Source of the DNA: Chondrus crispus
Taxonomy: Eukaryota > Rhodophyta > Florideophyceae > Gigartinales > Gigartinaceae
Length of the DNA: 64,000 nt
NCBI RefSeq assembly: GCF_000350225.1
Contig: NW_005178942.1
Location: forward strand, 499,272 to 563,271
Reading direction: 5' to 3'
The notes under the pieces are model-generated. The model was not told where the DNA came from. It did not search any database and worked only from the letters and a program-made list of their open reading frames with translations. The position numbers and the translations under genes are program-made. Every line of letters starts with the position of its first letter. Within the stretch, counting starts at the first letter, position 1. Positions 29,928 to 41,008 of the stretch are shown here, one piece after another.

Positions 29928-31193
29928 CAGCTGCTAGACCTATTCATACCAGCAACCGAAACCATCAACCCACAAAAGACCAGGACAACCCGCACCTGGT
30001 GCACTTTCCACCATTCCAACTCCCACCACACGAACGAATGCCAGCAGCTCCAAAAACTGCAACACGAACGACGCCCCCCGTACCAAGGCTACAACCAAGG
30101 GCGACCCGCGCAGAAGGCAGGATACAACCCTCCACGCGACAGGGGCGGCGGTCGCTTCCGCCGAACCGACGCATTCAACCGCGCACGCAACAGCGCCAAC
30201 GCCGCTCTGCACATACAAGACCCCGAGGATTACAATGAATGCTATTATTCCCCATACAACACGGAGCACACGGAGGAGCCCGACCAGCACAAAGGCAGCG
30301 ACAATGAAGAGGACATGGCACAGGTACAGCACACCCCGTCTCACAAATACTACCTCGATTCTGGATGCACACCATCCTTCTTCCGATATGCGCCTACTAA
30401 CGCCCGTCGCCAACACTCCACCACGGCTCTCCCCAACAGCTCCGGAGCTAGAGGCACTCATACGTCTTCCGTCACGCTTCACGACCACCGAGGAGCCACA
30501 CTCCGCGTACCGCACGCCATCACAATCCCCACCTTTTCCAAAAACCTACTATCAGTAGCACAAGTTACTCTACAAAATGACTGCCACGTAGTGTTCACGC
30601 CTCACGGCGGCTATATGATACCTTCCCACACCCCCACCCCACAAAACGCATTCGCGCATTTCACCCTTGACAACGGCTTATACAGCATAACGCTGAGTGA
30701 CACGGCCAAGACGTCACCAACGGGCATACCGCTACAACTCGAGTCTCGAGACCCCCCCGGCAGAGTGCTACAACACGCACGAACCGAAACGCTCCATCGA
30801 CGATTACTTCACCAAAGCCAAACCGAGACCACCCCCCCAACGAGCAATGCAACAGACCCCAGCATAGCCACCATGCCCAACACCCACGGCCTTCACAACA
30901 AGAAAACCACCCCACATCATCCCCCCCCGCCACCGCAGAGTCGCCACAGACCGAACGACACACATCACCCGTTTCCCATACCACCTCCCCGACATACCAC
31001 CAACTCTCCGGGAAGCCGCGAACGACCTCTACACGTGGCATCTCAGGATGAACCACACATCCCCGACAACGCTCCAAAAAATGGCCACACTCCCCATCCC
31101 ACTAGGCCTCCCAGCGTCAATAAAAAAACGCCAAGTGCCCATTCACTGCCACGGCTGCAGTGTAGGACACATGCAACGCGCCGCCCACCATGA
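29928..31193 (+). pseudogene. Copia zinc knuckle and aspartic protease segment
   Basis: Same frame as gag, after the TGA. Contains the knuckle described above, then HKYYLDSGCTPSFF with the protease DSG motif at about 30355 and the family-typical KNLLSVAQVTLQ block at about 30540. From about 30870 the open frame no longer encodes family sequence: the polyprotein continues in the +1 frame, in a region with C homopolymers (30831-30839 and about 30920). Confidence 0.75.
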
Positions 31194-33741
31194 CCACATC
31201 ACGCGGCCCCTGGCCGGGCACACGATCACAACTGACATGGCCGGACCGTTCCCAGCCACCCCCGAAGGCCACAGGTACTTCCTCTCCTTCACCGAGCTGC
31301 ATACACGCTTCACAACCATCGTACTCCTACGCCGTCGCGCGGACGCCGGCAACCACATCCGCTCTATACTAACGCGCCTTCCCAGGCACTTCCACCGCCC
31401 CGTCGCACGGGTACGATGCGATAACGCGGCAGAATACCTCACCAAACTGCTCATCGGACTATTGCCGTCCATGGGCATACACCTAGACCCCACCACGCCC
31501 CATACCCCGCAAGAGAACTCAGTATCAGAACGACTCAACAGGACCCTCGTCCAGAGGATGAGAGCAACACTCACCGCAGCCAAACTACCGTTCCAGAAGT
31601 ACTGGGCACTGTGCCTACTAGACACCACCATTAAGCACAACTCATGCTACCACTCCACCATCCAAGACATCCCCAGAGCAGTCTGGACACGGCATCGCCA
31701 CGCATACTCCCCCTTTCCCCACCGTAGTCTCTTCCTCGGCAACTACCGCATGTTCGGCGAGTACGGCTTCATACCGGACGTACGCGCAATCAAACAGAAA
31801 AGCGATAACCGCGGTATACTAGTACGATACCTCTACCCAGTAGACGACCGGCACTACAAAGTACTCAACCCCCGGAATGTACAACTGATGACTGCGCGCA
31901 TAGTCAATTTGAGACCCTACAACCCCAAATTTGACCCAAGCCTTCGGTATGCCCACCCACTACCACCTGCGGAGGTAGTTCACCCAAGGGTGAACGCCCA
32001 CCACGTCATACCAACCGAAGCCAACCTGGTAAGCCACACAAAAATCACATCGGACAACACTACCGGGAGCAAGCCACCCCCCAAACCACCACGCAATCTG
32101 TACGAGGCACGAGCAGCCCCCGACGCCGACGCGTGGGCTACGGCGTACGCCAAGGAAACCAACATGCACTCATCGTTCGGGACATTCGCCTACGTCCCCC
32201 GTGCAGCGCTCCCGCCCAAGACCAAAGTACTCTCACCGGTAGTGAATCTAAGCTACAAGCTAGACAAGCCCGGAAACGTCATCGGGCATAAATTACGGTG
32301 TGCCTACCCTGGAAATAGACTTACGCCGGGCATACACTACGACGCACGAGCCGTGTCGACATTCTCTACCGATAGAGACGCCATGCGACTTGTCCTCGCC
32401 GTATGCGTTTCACACGGCATCCGCGTGAGACACATAGACCTCACAAGCGCCTTTCTCCACGAACCGTACTGCGGCAAAACACCACTCTACTTCACACCAC
32501 TGCCACACTTCAACGGTACACCAACTCGACCAGGCATGGTCGCCCGCATACAAAAAAACCTCTGGGGCACGCCACAAGCCCCGCGCGTATACAGCGACGG
32601 CCTCCGTCAACATCTCATCACCCACGGCTATACACACCTCAAAGGCGACCCAAACGTTTACCGAAAACGCGACGGGGACAAATTTTTGATCATGGCGTTA
32701 ACTATTGACGACCTCGCCGTCGGCACTAACAGCGACAGGATGTACAAAAGCCTGCTGGCCGATCTCAGGCAGAAATACCGCGTCAAAAACCTCGGCACTG
32801 CGGCTCACCTAATCGGCTGGTCATTGAACTGGTCACACAACGGCGCATTGCACATCTCCCAACCACACTTGTCCCGGTCCTTCGTACACCTCCTCCGTAT
32901 GGACAAGACCAAGCGCGCCCACACCCCATATCTCTCCGGCATGAAGCTGCACGCCCCCGACCCACAGGAAACATGCCTAGACACAAAAAAATACCCCTAT
33001 GCCCGAGCGATAGGCATATTGCGATACCTAGTCGACTCCACCCGACCCGACCTCACCTACATCACTTGTGTGTTATTCCGACACACCAAACCCTTCACAG
33101 GGCGTCACTGGACGGCCCTCAAGCACGTCGCGAGATACCTACTCAACACCATCCACCACGGCCCAATATACACAGCAGGTCCCCATCGCATATCCGCGTT
33201 CTCCGACGCAGATTTCGCCGGGTGTCATGACACCCGAAAATCGACGATGGGCAACGTCATTTGTTACGGCAATAACGCCATATCATGGTCGTCCCGCCGC
33301 ATCAGGACCGTGGTGGATTCCACGTTTGCATCCGAATACATAGCTGCAAGCGTAACCGTGCAGCACGCGAAATGGCTGCGCAACCTCACAACCGAAATTA
33401 CCGGCACCAAACTCCCCACGACGGCGCTTCATATGGAGAACCAAGGCGCAATCGCCGGCGCCGAGGCGTCTGCGCCCACACGCAAAACAAAATATATCGA
33501 CGTACGATACCACGTGTTACAGCAACTGACACGCGACAAGGTAATATTACCAACCTACGAACCATCTGCAGACCTCCAAGCGGACTGCCTCACCAAACCG
33601 CTCACGCGGCAAACCTATGCCAAACACCTCAACAGCATACGCCTCGTCTCGCAGCCGCGCACCCACGGCTGTAAGGGCACCACAACACCACTGCGCGACC
33701 ACGAGAACATCAGCGCAGACTGTAAGGGCACCACAGATTAG
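30868..33741 (+). CDS. Copia integrase, reverse transcriptase and RNase H
   Basis: Open from 30868 in the +1 frame relative to gag, with no ATG until 31048. Pre-integrase motif TWHLRMNH at about 31035, zinc motif ending HCHGC, integrase core with TTDMAGPF, VRCDNAAEY and ENSVSERLNRT (the D,D,E triad). The reverse transcriptase shows ALTIDDLAVG as its catalytic motif (a variant of YVDD). RNase H has SAFSDADFAGC, DSTFASEYIA and the terminal DCLTKPL. The last codons read into the 3' LTR, with the stop TAG at 33739-33741. A 15-bp copy of the LTR start (TGTAAGGGCACCACA) also lies at 33671-33685. All catalytic motifs look intact, so if the frame change is programmed this could work. Confidence 0.85.
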   Translation, partial: PPCPTPTAFTTRKPPHIIPPRHRRVATDRTTHITRFPYHLPDIPPTLREAANDLYTWHLRMNHTSPTTLQKMATLPIPLGLPASIKKRQVPIHCHGCSVGHMQRAAHHDHITRPLAGHTITTDMAGPFPATPEGHRYFLSFTELHTRFTTIVLLRRRADAGNHIRSILTRLPRHFHRPVARVRCDNAAEYLTKLLIGLLPSMGIHLDPTTPHTPQENSVSERLNRTLVQRMRATLTAAKLPFQKYWALCLLDTTIKHNSCYHSTIQDIPRAVWTRHRHAYSPFPHRSLFLGNYRMFGEYGFIPDVRAIKQKSDNRGILVRYLYPVDDRHYKVLNPRNVQLMTARIVNLRPYNPKFDPSLRYAHPLPPAEVVHPRVNAHHVIPTEANLVSHTKITSDNTTGSKPPPKPPRNLYEARAAPDADAWATAYAKETNMHSSFGTFAYVPRAALPPKTKVLSPVVNLSYKLDKPGNVIGHKLRCAYPGNRLTPGIHYDARAVSTFSTDRDAMRLVLAVCVSHGIRVRHIDLTSAFLHEPYCGKTPLYFTPLPHFNGTPTRPGMVARIQKNLWGTPQAPRVYSDGLRQHLITHGYTHLKGDPNVYRKRDGDKFLIMALTIDDLAVGTNSDRMYKSLLADLRQKYRVKNLGTAAHLIGWSLNWSHNGALHISQPHLSRSFVHLLRMDKTKRAHTPYLSGMKLHAPDPQETCLDTKKYPYARAIGILRYLVDSTRPDLTYITCVLFRHTKPFTGRHWTALKHVARYLLNTIHHGPIYTAGPHRISAFSDADFAGCHDTRKSTMGNVICYGNNAISWSSRRIRTVVDSTFASEYIAASVTVQHAKWLRNLTTEITGTKLPTTALHMENQGAIAGAEASAPTRKTKYIDVRYHVLQQLTRDKVILPTYEPSADLQADCLTKPLTRQTYAKHLNSIRLVSQPRTHGCKGTTTPLRDHENISADCKGTTD

Positions 33742-33827
33742 CCCTAAATCACACACATATTAAAGTGTGACCCGGGCCTCCTACGGCGGGGTCCGGGATC
33801 ATCGTTCCCCTAACTCCTCGCACCTTA
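33721..33827 (+). repeat. Copia 3' LTR
   Basis: 107 bp, one mismatch to the 5' LTR. It overlaps the end of the pol frame by 21 bp. Confidence 0.9.
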
Positions 33828-33925
33828 GCGGCGGCGGAGGCACGGATCCGCGGTCTATTTGGGTGACACCTGTGGTGCGTGTTTGCGTGTCCTAGGTGTG
33901 TGTGCTGTACATGGGAATCATGACA
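33828..33925 (-). repeat. Right part of the LTR split by the Copia insertion
   Basis: Reverse complement of the 5' part of the TGTCATGA-family LTR; ends TCATGACA at 33925. Collinear with 37462-37560. The flanks of the rebuilt LTR (GGGTC left, ACATC right) do not form a target duplication. Confidence 0.85.
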
Positions 33926-34959
33926 ACATCACTATGTCAGTGTCGATGTGGCGATGGTTGAGGTATGATAAGGGAAGGATACTAAGGATACTGAACTACG
34001 GTTGGCACCCCGGTGCTCTATTAAGTCGGCGGCGACGGCCGCTCTGTGACCTCGCGCCCTCCCGGGTTGTCGGAATATAGCAAAGTCTAAGAGTCGTTCT
34101 CTACTTTGGTCGCCCCTCGGCGTGCGGCCGAGGCTCCGGCGCTGGCGGCCCCTGCCGCCACAGAAGCGGCAGGGCCTAATGGGTGTGACGAAGGAGGGCG
34201 GTGTCGGACGAAACTAATGACCACTGCGTGGTCTCGGCGTTAGCCGGGATCTACAAGGGTGAGCGCGGTCTGGTAGCCCGAGTAAACTTCATCTTTCTCT
34301 AACTCTCTTTGTTTGTCTCGGGACCTGATTGACAGTCAGCTGTTCTCAGTGGAGCCCCGAGGCTCCTTTCAACTGTTTTTTTGTAGCACATACAGGGTCT
34401 TCACAGCTGCCATCCACCTTGTGTTGTCTCGACCAAATCGTAAAAACAGAAAGCCCGGTGACAGTCACGGAGAACGAAGACAATATGTGCAAATGCAAAG
34501 AGGAGTAAGTGTGGGCACAGTCAGCAGTCTCGATAGAGGCCAGTGAACCTTCGTCATTCCAGCGGCCTGCCCTCTATACCGACGAGACAGGAGTTTGCTT
34601 TGATGCTTGATGAAGCCCTTGTATCGTGGAGACTTTTGCAAAGCTTGTGATGAAAATCCATGCATTTATTGTCAAAGATAATTAAGAGCTGGTTGTGCTG
34701 AAGTGCCCATCTCTGGAAAAAAGCGTGCATGTGTATGCTGTACTCTTCCAACAGCCGACTTAAAAGTCTAGTGGATACGTTTTCAGGTTAAGAGTAATCT
34801 TTTAGGGAACGGGATGTCTCTCCTCAAACCTGGCGCAATTTAGTGCACCATTAAGGTTGTCAAGATTCTATTGCCGAAAACAAGCACGTTAAAGAAATAG
34901 AGCTCAAGGTAGCTTTTTGAATGTTCAATTTACTTTATATATTTTTGCAAAAAAAGAGC
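33926..34959. other. Non-coding stretch
   Basis: GC-rich at 34.0-34.3 kb, AT-richer beyond. No gene supported. It may be the interior of the element whose right terminus is at 34960-35018, but no transposase is present. Confidence 0.4.
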
Positions 34960-35018
34960 TGTCCTCAGATGAGGACATCGCCGTCCACATATGAGGACAG
35001 GCCCCGGTCGGGTAGACA
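34960..35018 (+). mobile_element. Orphan right terminus of a piggyBac-like element
   Basis: Two imperfect palindromes, GTCCTCAGATGAGGAC and GTCCACATATGAGGAC, are followed by CCGGTCGGGTAGACA and then CTAG (35019-35022). The arrangement and the terminal CCGGTCG..TAGACACTAG match the right end of the piggyBac element at 13.3 kb. No matching left end was found, so it is a deleted or solo terminus. Confidence 0.65.
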
Positions 35019-36941
35019 CTAGCTAGTGGGGTACAGAGTCCCGTTGCACTGGCTCAGCCAATTGTCCAGGAGTCTAACCGTTCCGGCTACCTGGCACTCT
35101 TTTAGTCCTCTCGGTTTCCCCGTTTCCTCTTGAACGTGCGGCAAATCCCCGTCTGTCACAGTCACTTTCTCGAGGTTGTTATTGTCCTCGAAGTCAACCC
35201 ACAAGTCCCGGCCGTCGGTGTAAGTGTGTAACATTCGAAATACGTTGCCGTCGAGTGCCGCCGTAGCTACGTACCTGCTGTTCGGTGATGATTGGTGGTT
35301 CTTCACGTAGCAAGCTTGCGTAACCCCACTCTTCATACAAATATCACCCGATCTGATTAGCCCCAAGAGCCAAAAGCCTACGTTCTTGCCTCCGGCGCCG
35401 CTCAGCAATAAGTTGAACATGGAGTTATTAAGTTCCATTGGCCCCTCTCGGTCTGTCGCGTCCTGCCAAACGATTTTCCCGCTCATGACCTCTACCTCCC
35501 TGATCTTAGTCACGAGCCGTGTCAGGTCTGATGGGGTGAAGCCTCTTGAGCTATAAAGCTTACCCCCTTCACAATTCAGGACTAACCTGCTCAATCCCCG
35601 CCAGTATGTTAAGCGGGTCGTGCAATGTCCGACCTTCTTCCCGTGTCCTGGCTTCAGCTTGACTCCGTTCCAGCGTACCTCCTCCCCCCGACTCAAGATC
35701 ATCGTTGAGGCCACACCCTTCTCGTCAATGTCGTACTCCCCAGTACAAGCCTCTCTGAATTCGTCCTCTTGGACGTCAAGGCCCATTAGTGACACCACTC
35801 CGTTGCGGTCTCGACTAATAGAGAAGTCTCCGTCTAATTCTGCCAATGCCGCGGCCACCTGGCGCTGTTCGTCATCAAGCGGGGAATCCCATAGGAGTTC
35901 GTTGATCACTCGTGAATGTGTTAGGTCTTCCACCTCGAAGCCGCCACACTCCCGGATTTGTCTCGCGGTTAACAAGTAGAGCTTCAGCCGGCAAGCGTTG
36001 TATCCCACCTGTCCGAACCGTACCAGTCTGCTGATGTTCGTGTGTGCAGTTCCTTGTCGCCACGGGTGGCTAGGTCGCGCAGGTCTCCTATCCAGGACCA
36101 GCTCTCTAACAGCACTAGTCATGTCCTCGATGTATCCGCGTCGCCCCATTTCAGAAGTGACCGTCGCTGAACCGTGCGCAACCGAGACCTTGAGGGCTAC
36201 TTCTTCTCCACTGTACGCAGTGATTTCGAGCTTTCCGGTGCTGCCCACTGCTTCACATATTCCTTTAAGTAGTGACACCATCTCCAGGAATTCAAAAAAG
36301 TTTCCCCAATACACTCTCTCCTCGCTGTAGGAATTAGGGTCCGCAGCATTAGCTAATGCCCGCTTAATGCTGCTTACTAGCCTTTCTGCCAGCCTTCCCC
36401 TCCTTCCGTTGGCTCTGTATGTAACTTCACCCTTGGGAAAGATCAGGTCAACCCGGTTAACCCAGAAAACCTCCTCGCCCGGAACATATCCTGTAATCGA
36501 TATAGCCGGATCTCCAAGGTAAGACCACCTTCTACCACACTGGTCCTCTATGTGGCGGCTGTCTTTTGTCCTGTCGTCTGAGCTCGCTATCACTATCAAC
36601 ATATCTCCGACGTTGACAGGTTCTAGTCGTGCGACCTCCTGGACAAATTTTTCCAGCACAGAGGGGTCAAGCACACTTACATCTCCCTGTATGTCCGCTC
36701 TAACCCTAGACGACTTGCACACCGCCAGGTCCATTAGTTGAGAGCAGCGTGACGTCACCATCTCTTCGCGCAGTTCGGGTACGGTGATGTCCCCTCTAAC
36801 GGAGTGCCCGTCTACCAGCTGCTCGCTAGGCAGCTCGAGAAGTCTCCAAAAGTTCTCAGCTTCTGTCCGCAGTCCTCCTCCGGCTGCGGCGGCTCCGTTC
36901 GCGGCTACGGCATATAGCTTGCTGTTAACCACGCTCAACAT
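35019..36941 (-). CDS. Unrecognised intact protein, 640 aa
   Basis: Uninterrupted ORF from the ATG at 36941. No signal peptide; the first 25 residues include an Ala/Gly run (AANGAAAAGGG). It appears soluble, mixed alpha/beta and fairly acidic, with no transmembrane segment and no motif I can name. The TAG stop (35019-35021) lies within the CTAG target next to the orphan piggyBac-like terminus, so the original C-terminus may have been cut by that insertion. A TATA-like TATAAG occurs on the minus strand at about 37107-37112. It may be a host gene or an unclassified element protein. A random ORF this long with both strands so unequal is unlikely. Confidence 0.6.
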   Translation of the reverse strand: MLSVVNSKLYAVAANGAAAAGGGLRTEAENFWRLLELPSEQLVDGHSVRGDITVPELREEMVTSRCSQLMDLAVCKSSRVRADIQGDVSVLDPSVLEKFVQEVARLEPVNVGDMLIVIASSDDRTKDSRHIEDQCGRRWSYLGDPAISITGYVPGEEVFWVNRVDLIFPKGEVTYRANGRRGRLAERLVSSIKRALANAADPNSYSEERVYWGNFFEFLEMVSLLKGICEAVGSTGKLEITAYSGEEVALKVSVAHGSATVTSEMGRRGYIEDMTSAVRELVLDRRPARPSHPWRQGTAHTNISRLVRFGQVGYNACRLKLYLLTARQIRECGGFEVEDLTHSRVINELLWDSPLDDEQRQVAAALAELDGDFSISRDRNGVVSLMGLDVQEDEFREACTGEYDIDEKGVASTMILSRGEEVRWNGVKLKPGHGKKVGHCTTRLTYWRGLSRLVLNCEGGKLYSSRGFTPSDLTRLVTKIREVEVMSGKIVWQDATDREGPMELNNSMFNLLLSGAGGKNVGFWLLGLIRSGDICMKSGVTQACYVKNHQSSPNSRYVATAALDGNVFRMLHTYTDGRDLWVDFEDNNNLEKVTVTDGDLPHVQEETGKPRGLKECQVAGTVRLLDNWLSQCNGTLYPTS

Positions 36942-37461
36942 CGCTCAAATCTGTGAAGTACAGGTGACGCTTGTGAATCGTGGAGGAATAGAATAAGTCA
37001 GTACAGTAGCCAGAAAGTGAGAACAAGCACGATGGGACCGAGGTGCAGGAGCAAAGCGGGTCCGGTGGGAGAGAGAGCAAGGGAAAGGTGGAGACAAGTG
37101 CGTGCGCTTATATGCTGTCTACAGCTAACATTAGCCCAGCCGTCGCTGCCACTCCAAAATGCGCAAAATACCGTTGTTCACACTCTCTCGGACACATCTA
37201 ACAGCAGATTCCTTTCAAACTACTGCATTGTACCCCATGTCGGCTCTTGTACTGTATATCGCTCGAGTCTTTGTCATGATACTTTACCGATGGCTATCGG
37301 ATGTATGTTGCAGGCGACAGGCAGCCGCCGTGTGGCGGCAATTACGGTCCCTTAATGGTATTTCAAAGCCTCAGCGTAGTTGTTGCATCGTGCTGTAATC
37401 TTCATGGGTCAAGTAATGGATCACGTACAGTATGGGAATCTGCATGCTCGCCCTTTGACGC

Positions 37462-37620
37462 TGTCATGATTCCCATGTACAGCACACACACCTAGGACAC
37501 GCATACACGCACCACAGGTGTCACCCAGATAGACAGCGGCTCCGTGCCTCCGCCGCCGCCTCTTATTAGAGCCTCGTCCGCTAGCCTCAGTAAAACAGAG
37601 TCATCGTTCCTTGCACCACA
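37462..37620 (+). repeat. Solo LTR (TGTCATGA family) with perfect TSD
   Basis: 159 bp, starts TGTCATGATTCCC and ends TTGCACCACA, flanked by the 5-bp duplication GACGC (37457-37461 and 37621-37625). This is the empty-site version of the LTR that the Copia element disrupted. Confidence 0.9.
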
Positions 37621-38367
37621 GACGCAAATTCTATCCCCAAGTCTGAATTATCCATTCCCAGAGGCCCTTCACGTTTTCTACCTTGCATATAGCAAACAGA
37701 ACGCGACAATGCACTGAACATGGCAAGGTGCCGATACTGCACAACCCCTTATTTTCGCTGACCAATCACGCCTTGTTGTTCCGGTCGTGATTTGACAACT
37801 ATTCAGAGTGGCAGGGTTGTGGATGGCGCAGTCGTGATTCTGCGGGGACGGTTTTCTAAAGATATGAGCAAGTTAGGGTCCTGTGTCTTGTTTTTTGAGG
37901 TTGCCGTTTCTAAAGTGTACCCTTGGGTACCCTCACAGACCAAGATAAGGGAAGAATCCTCTTTTTTTCTTGCATCAACAACCAGAATGCACCCTTTCCA
38001 AATGGAAGCATGGCCAGGCTTGTCGAATCAGAGAAAAAAACTCGGTTACAATAGTTACAGATACAGGTCTTGTCTCAGATACAGCCCACTCAACGCTGAA
38101 TTTGCGGTACCAAATACGGGCACGGAGAAAGTCGCTTCAACTGCTTAGTGGGGAAGGACAGTTGGACATTCATAGACTGCGGGATATATTGCAGTCTTGA
38201 TTGCGTTGTCTATCATATTCTGCCCGCCGTGGTGATAGTTGAGGTGGGGTGCGTAGATATGATAACGACTTGTCGTGACGAGTTCCGTACAGTCAGGACG
38301 CGAAAGGATCCATATCAATAAAGTACAGCACGGCAGCCCGGTTGATTTTTTTTTTTTTTTGGTTTCG

Positions 38368-38426
38368 TTTTCACTGGCAGCTCTTACCAAGGGTATCTTA
38401 CCAAGGGTAAGAGCTGCCAGTGAAAA
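38368..38426. repeat. 21-bp perfect inverted repeat
   Basis: Arms 38368-38388 and 38406-38426 (left arm starts TTTTCACTGGCAGCTC), 17-nt loop. The loop sequence CCAAGGGTATCTTACC is repeated just downstream. Confidence 0.8.
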
Positions 38427-38647
38427 CCAAGGGTATCTTACCAAGGGTCTGCTCGACGCCCCAGCGTGCCTCGTGTGCCCACGCTTAATGTAGGGTTGCT
38501 GCAACAATGTAGTTTCTACGCCCGGGGCATATTCTCTCTCTAACAGATCTTTTACACGCCCATCAGTTTCGTAACGCGTTGCGAAAGCCCACAGAGTCGT
38601 CTCTTCCCCTCCTCCCCATTCAGCCGAGACGAAGTTGTTTTCAGTAA

Positions 38648-38688
38648 GGGGCTTTACTGCGCTGCAAATTGCAGCGCAGTAAAGCCCC
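38648..38688. repeat. 41-nt near-perfect palindrome
   Basis: 20-bp arms (GGGGCTTTACTGCGCTGCAA and its complement) around a single central A. Likely to extrude as a cruciform, and prone to deletion in cloning. Confidence 0.85.
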
Positions 38689-39620
38689 ATACAAGTCTTG
38701 TATAGCTCCCTGCGACGCTGTCATGGACACCTCCTCGCAAATCGCATATCATACGCAAACCAATTCATCTACAGGTACTCGCCCATCAAGGGGTAGGGAC
38801 TGACCATAGAATACAGTGCTTCCGCCTTATAAGAACGGGCGGGAGACAAGCTCTGTATTCGTATATAGCGGTTATTCTTATCGGTGTCTTTATGATAAGG
38901 TCCAGCAAGGTCGTCAGCGCCTTCTGAAAATGGAGTACTGTATTCGGGTCTGTTGCTACTCCTTCACTCTTGCCAATGCTATTCTTCGCCTAACGCGTCT
39001 GAGATAGCGGACTACATGTATCGCTGGAGCGTCTTTTGCCTCGACAATTGCTATAGTGGTACGCATTCAGTTGTTCTACGTCTGTTGGTAGTGCGTCTGA
39101 TACAATAGCATCTGAATGAGATTACTCATGCGTGAAACTGTTCTCATCTTCTTTTAAAGCGTGCATGTCGGAGTCTGTCATATTCTCGATAGAGACTTCT
39201 GCATAAATTCTCCAAATTTAATCTCCAAAATAGAGCTCATCTAAAAGGATTTATTCTTTTCGAATAAGAATAAAATGCTGCTCCATGTGCCTTTTTTGGG
39301 CACTTCCAGGACGGGAGCCAGTCATCATATTCTATTACCGAGGTTATGCTCTTAGAGCATCTCCACTGGCGAGGGTCTATGGGATATAATGTATTTGTCC
39401 AAAATGCCAGGTGGAGAATTACAACTGGCTCCCAGTCAAACATTAGACCGCACTCGGCCGCGGGTCTATGCTATTGATAGATGGAGCTAAAAAGGGACCC
39501 CTCTCCACCAGTGACGGTCTAATGGTCTATCTTCTGCTCTCGCACGCCTGCCCCCCCCCTCCCTTCTTAATTCCCCCGCCCCTCTCTCTAACTGCCAGTT
39601 CGTATTTCCACAGAACGACT

Positions 39621-41008
39621 ATGAACTTCAACTTAGACGAACTCGTGCATGACAGTGACGACGACATTGTCGATACTGTCGCAATTATTGTAGCACGTGA
39701 TAAGCTTAACGAAGAGAATGACGGAAAGCACGGCGGATCCCGTCCTGGACGTAGTCCAAACGTCTTGCGAGACTTTTCGAGTGGGCATCGCCGCATAATG
39801 CTGGATTACTTTTGGGACGAGCGGAGCATGAGGTATGATGGATCGGGAGAGCGGGGTCCTGTTTACAGTGCTGGCCTCTTCGAAAGAAGGTTCAGAATGC
39901 CGAAAGAGCTGTTTCTCCGCGTGTACGACGGTGTCATTGAGAAAAACGCCTACATAAGACTGGGGATTAATTCGGACTGTACAGGACGAAAAGGAATCCA
40001 TCCGCTGCAAAAGGTTGTTGCTTCCATGAGGCAGCTGTCCTACGGCATTCCAGGTGACGCTGTGGATGAGTACTGTAGAATGAGTGAGACTACCGCTCTG
40101 AAGTCGCTCCGAGAGTTTTGCCGGGTGTGGTTTCTGCATTTGGAATTGAATACCTGCGCGCGCCGACGCAAGTAGACCTTCAGCGCATTGAAGCGCGATT
40201 TGCACAGGTAGGATTTCCGGGCTGTATGGGATGTGTGGACTGTGCAGGGTGGGATTGGAAAAATGCACCAAAGGCACATCAAGGTCATAACGTAGGAAAA
40301 GAAAAAGTCTCTACACTACGAATGGAAGTTATTTGCGATTTGGATCTTTGGATATGTCATTGTGCCTTTGGGTACCCTGGAAGCATGAACGACATCAACA
40401 TCCTTGATGTCAGCCCGCACTTTGCAGAGGTTTTAAGCGGAGTCTACCCTCCTTTCCGCGTGGAAAGTGTAATTGCAGAAAAAAGGTTTGACTGGTTCTA
40501 TTACTTGGCTGACGGAATATATCCGAACTACAAGGTTTTTGTCAAGACTTTGCCGGAGACACAAAATTCGCGAAAGCAAATGTTTCGAATGCGACAAGAG
40601 GCAGTTTGCAAAGCAGTAGAACGGGTTTTTGGGGTCCTGTTCGCTCGCTGGAATATTTTATATTCCCCCGGGAGGCTCTGGAGCGGAAGTGATATGGAGG
40701 AAATTGTCTCTGCCTGTGTCATACTTCACAATATGATCGTCGTAGAGCGCAGAGGAGGGTTTTCTGGCGATGGGACCGGAGGTGTGAGGATATCTGATGC
40801 GGAGATTGACGCTCTGATAGCTGCCGACTCTAGGTCCATCATTGTGCCAATTGCCTATGGTGAGAACAGCGGTACAGGGTGCTTTTCGTCTGCAGTTAGA
40901 ATTGGGTCGACAGGGCACGATCGTGGGGATTATGCCAAGCATGTGGCGCTCACAAAAGCCTTAATCACGCATATTTGGCAATCTTACGCTAATACGGAAC
41001 CTGAATGA
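39621..41008 (+). pseudogene. Harbinger transposase, broken by a 2-bp frameshift
   Basis: From the ATG at 39621 (MNFNLDELVHDSDDD) the first frame gives the helical N-domain (FRMPKELFLRVYDGV, then HPLQKVVASMRQLSYG) and runs off-family to a stop at 40175. The catalytic domain continues in another frame that opens near 40125 and ends at 41008: MGCVDCAGWDWKNAP (first Asp), FGYPGSMNDINIL (second Asp), and the helix with AVCKAVERVFGVL (Glu). All three acidic positions are present. The junction is at CGGGTGTGGTTTC, where an extra GT/TG dinucleotide explains the shift; removing two bases restores family continuity. This is probably a recent inactivation, since no other lesion is seen. Confidence 0.85.

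Larger units (their letters stand above)
29062..33827 (+). mobile_element. Copia-type LTR retrotransposon, nearly complete
   Basis: 4766 bp. LTRs at 29062-29168 and 33721-33827 are 107 bp each and differ at one position (29165 versus 33824), so the insertion is recent. It is flanked by the 5-bp target duplication GCGGC (29057-29061, 33828-33832), confirmed by the empty-site paralogue on the minus strand around 37541-37565. It encodes gag, protease, integrase, reverse transcriptase and RNase H in Ty1/Copia order, but one in-frame stop and one frame change separate them. Confidence 0.92.
37621..39354. other. Non-coding stretch with two strong hairpins
   Basis: No supported gene. Hairpins are listed separately. 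A poly-T run of about 16 lies at 38345-38360. Confidence 0.45.
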
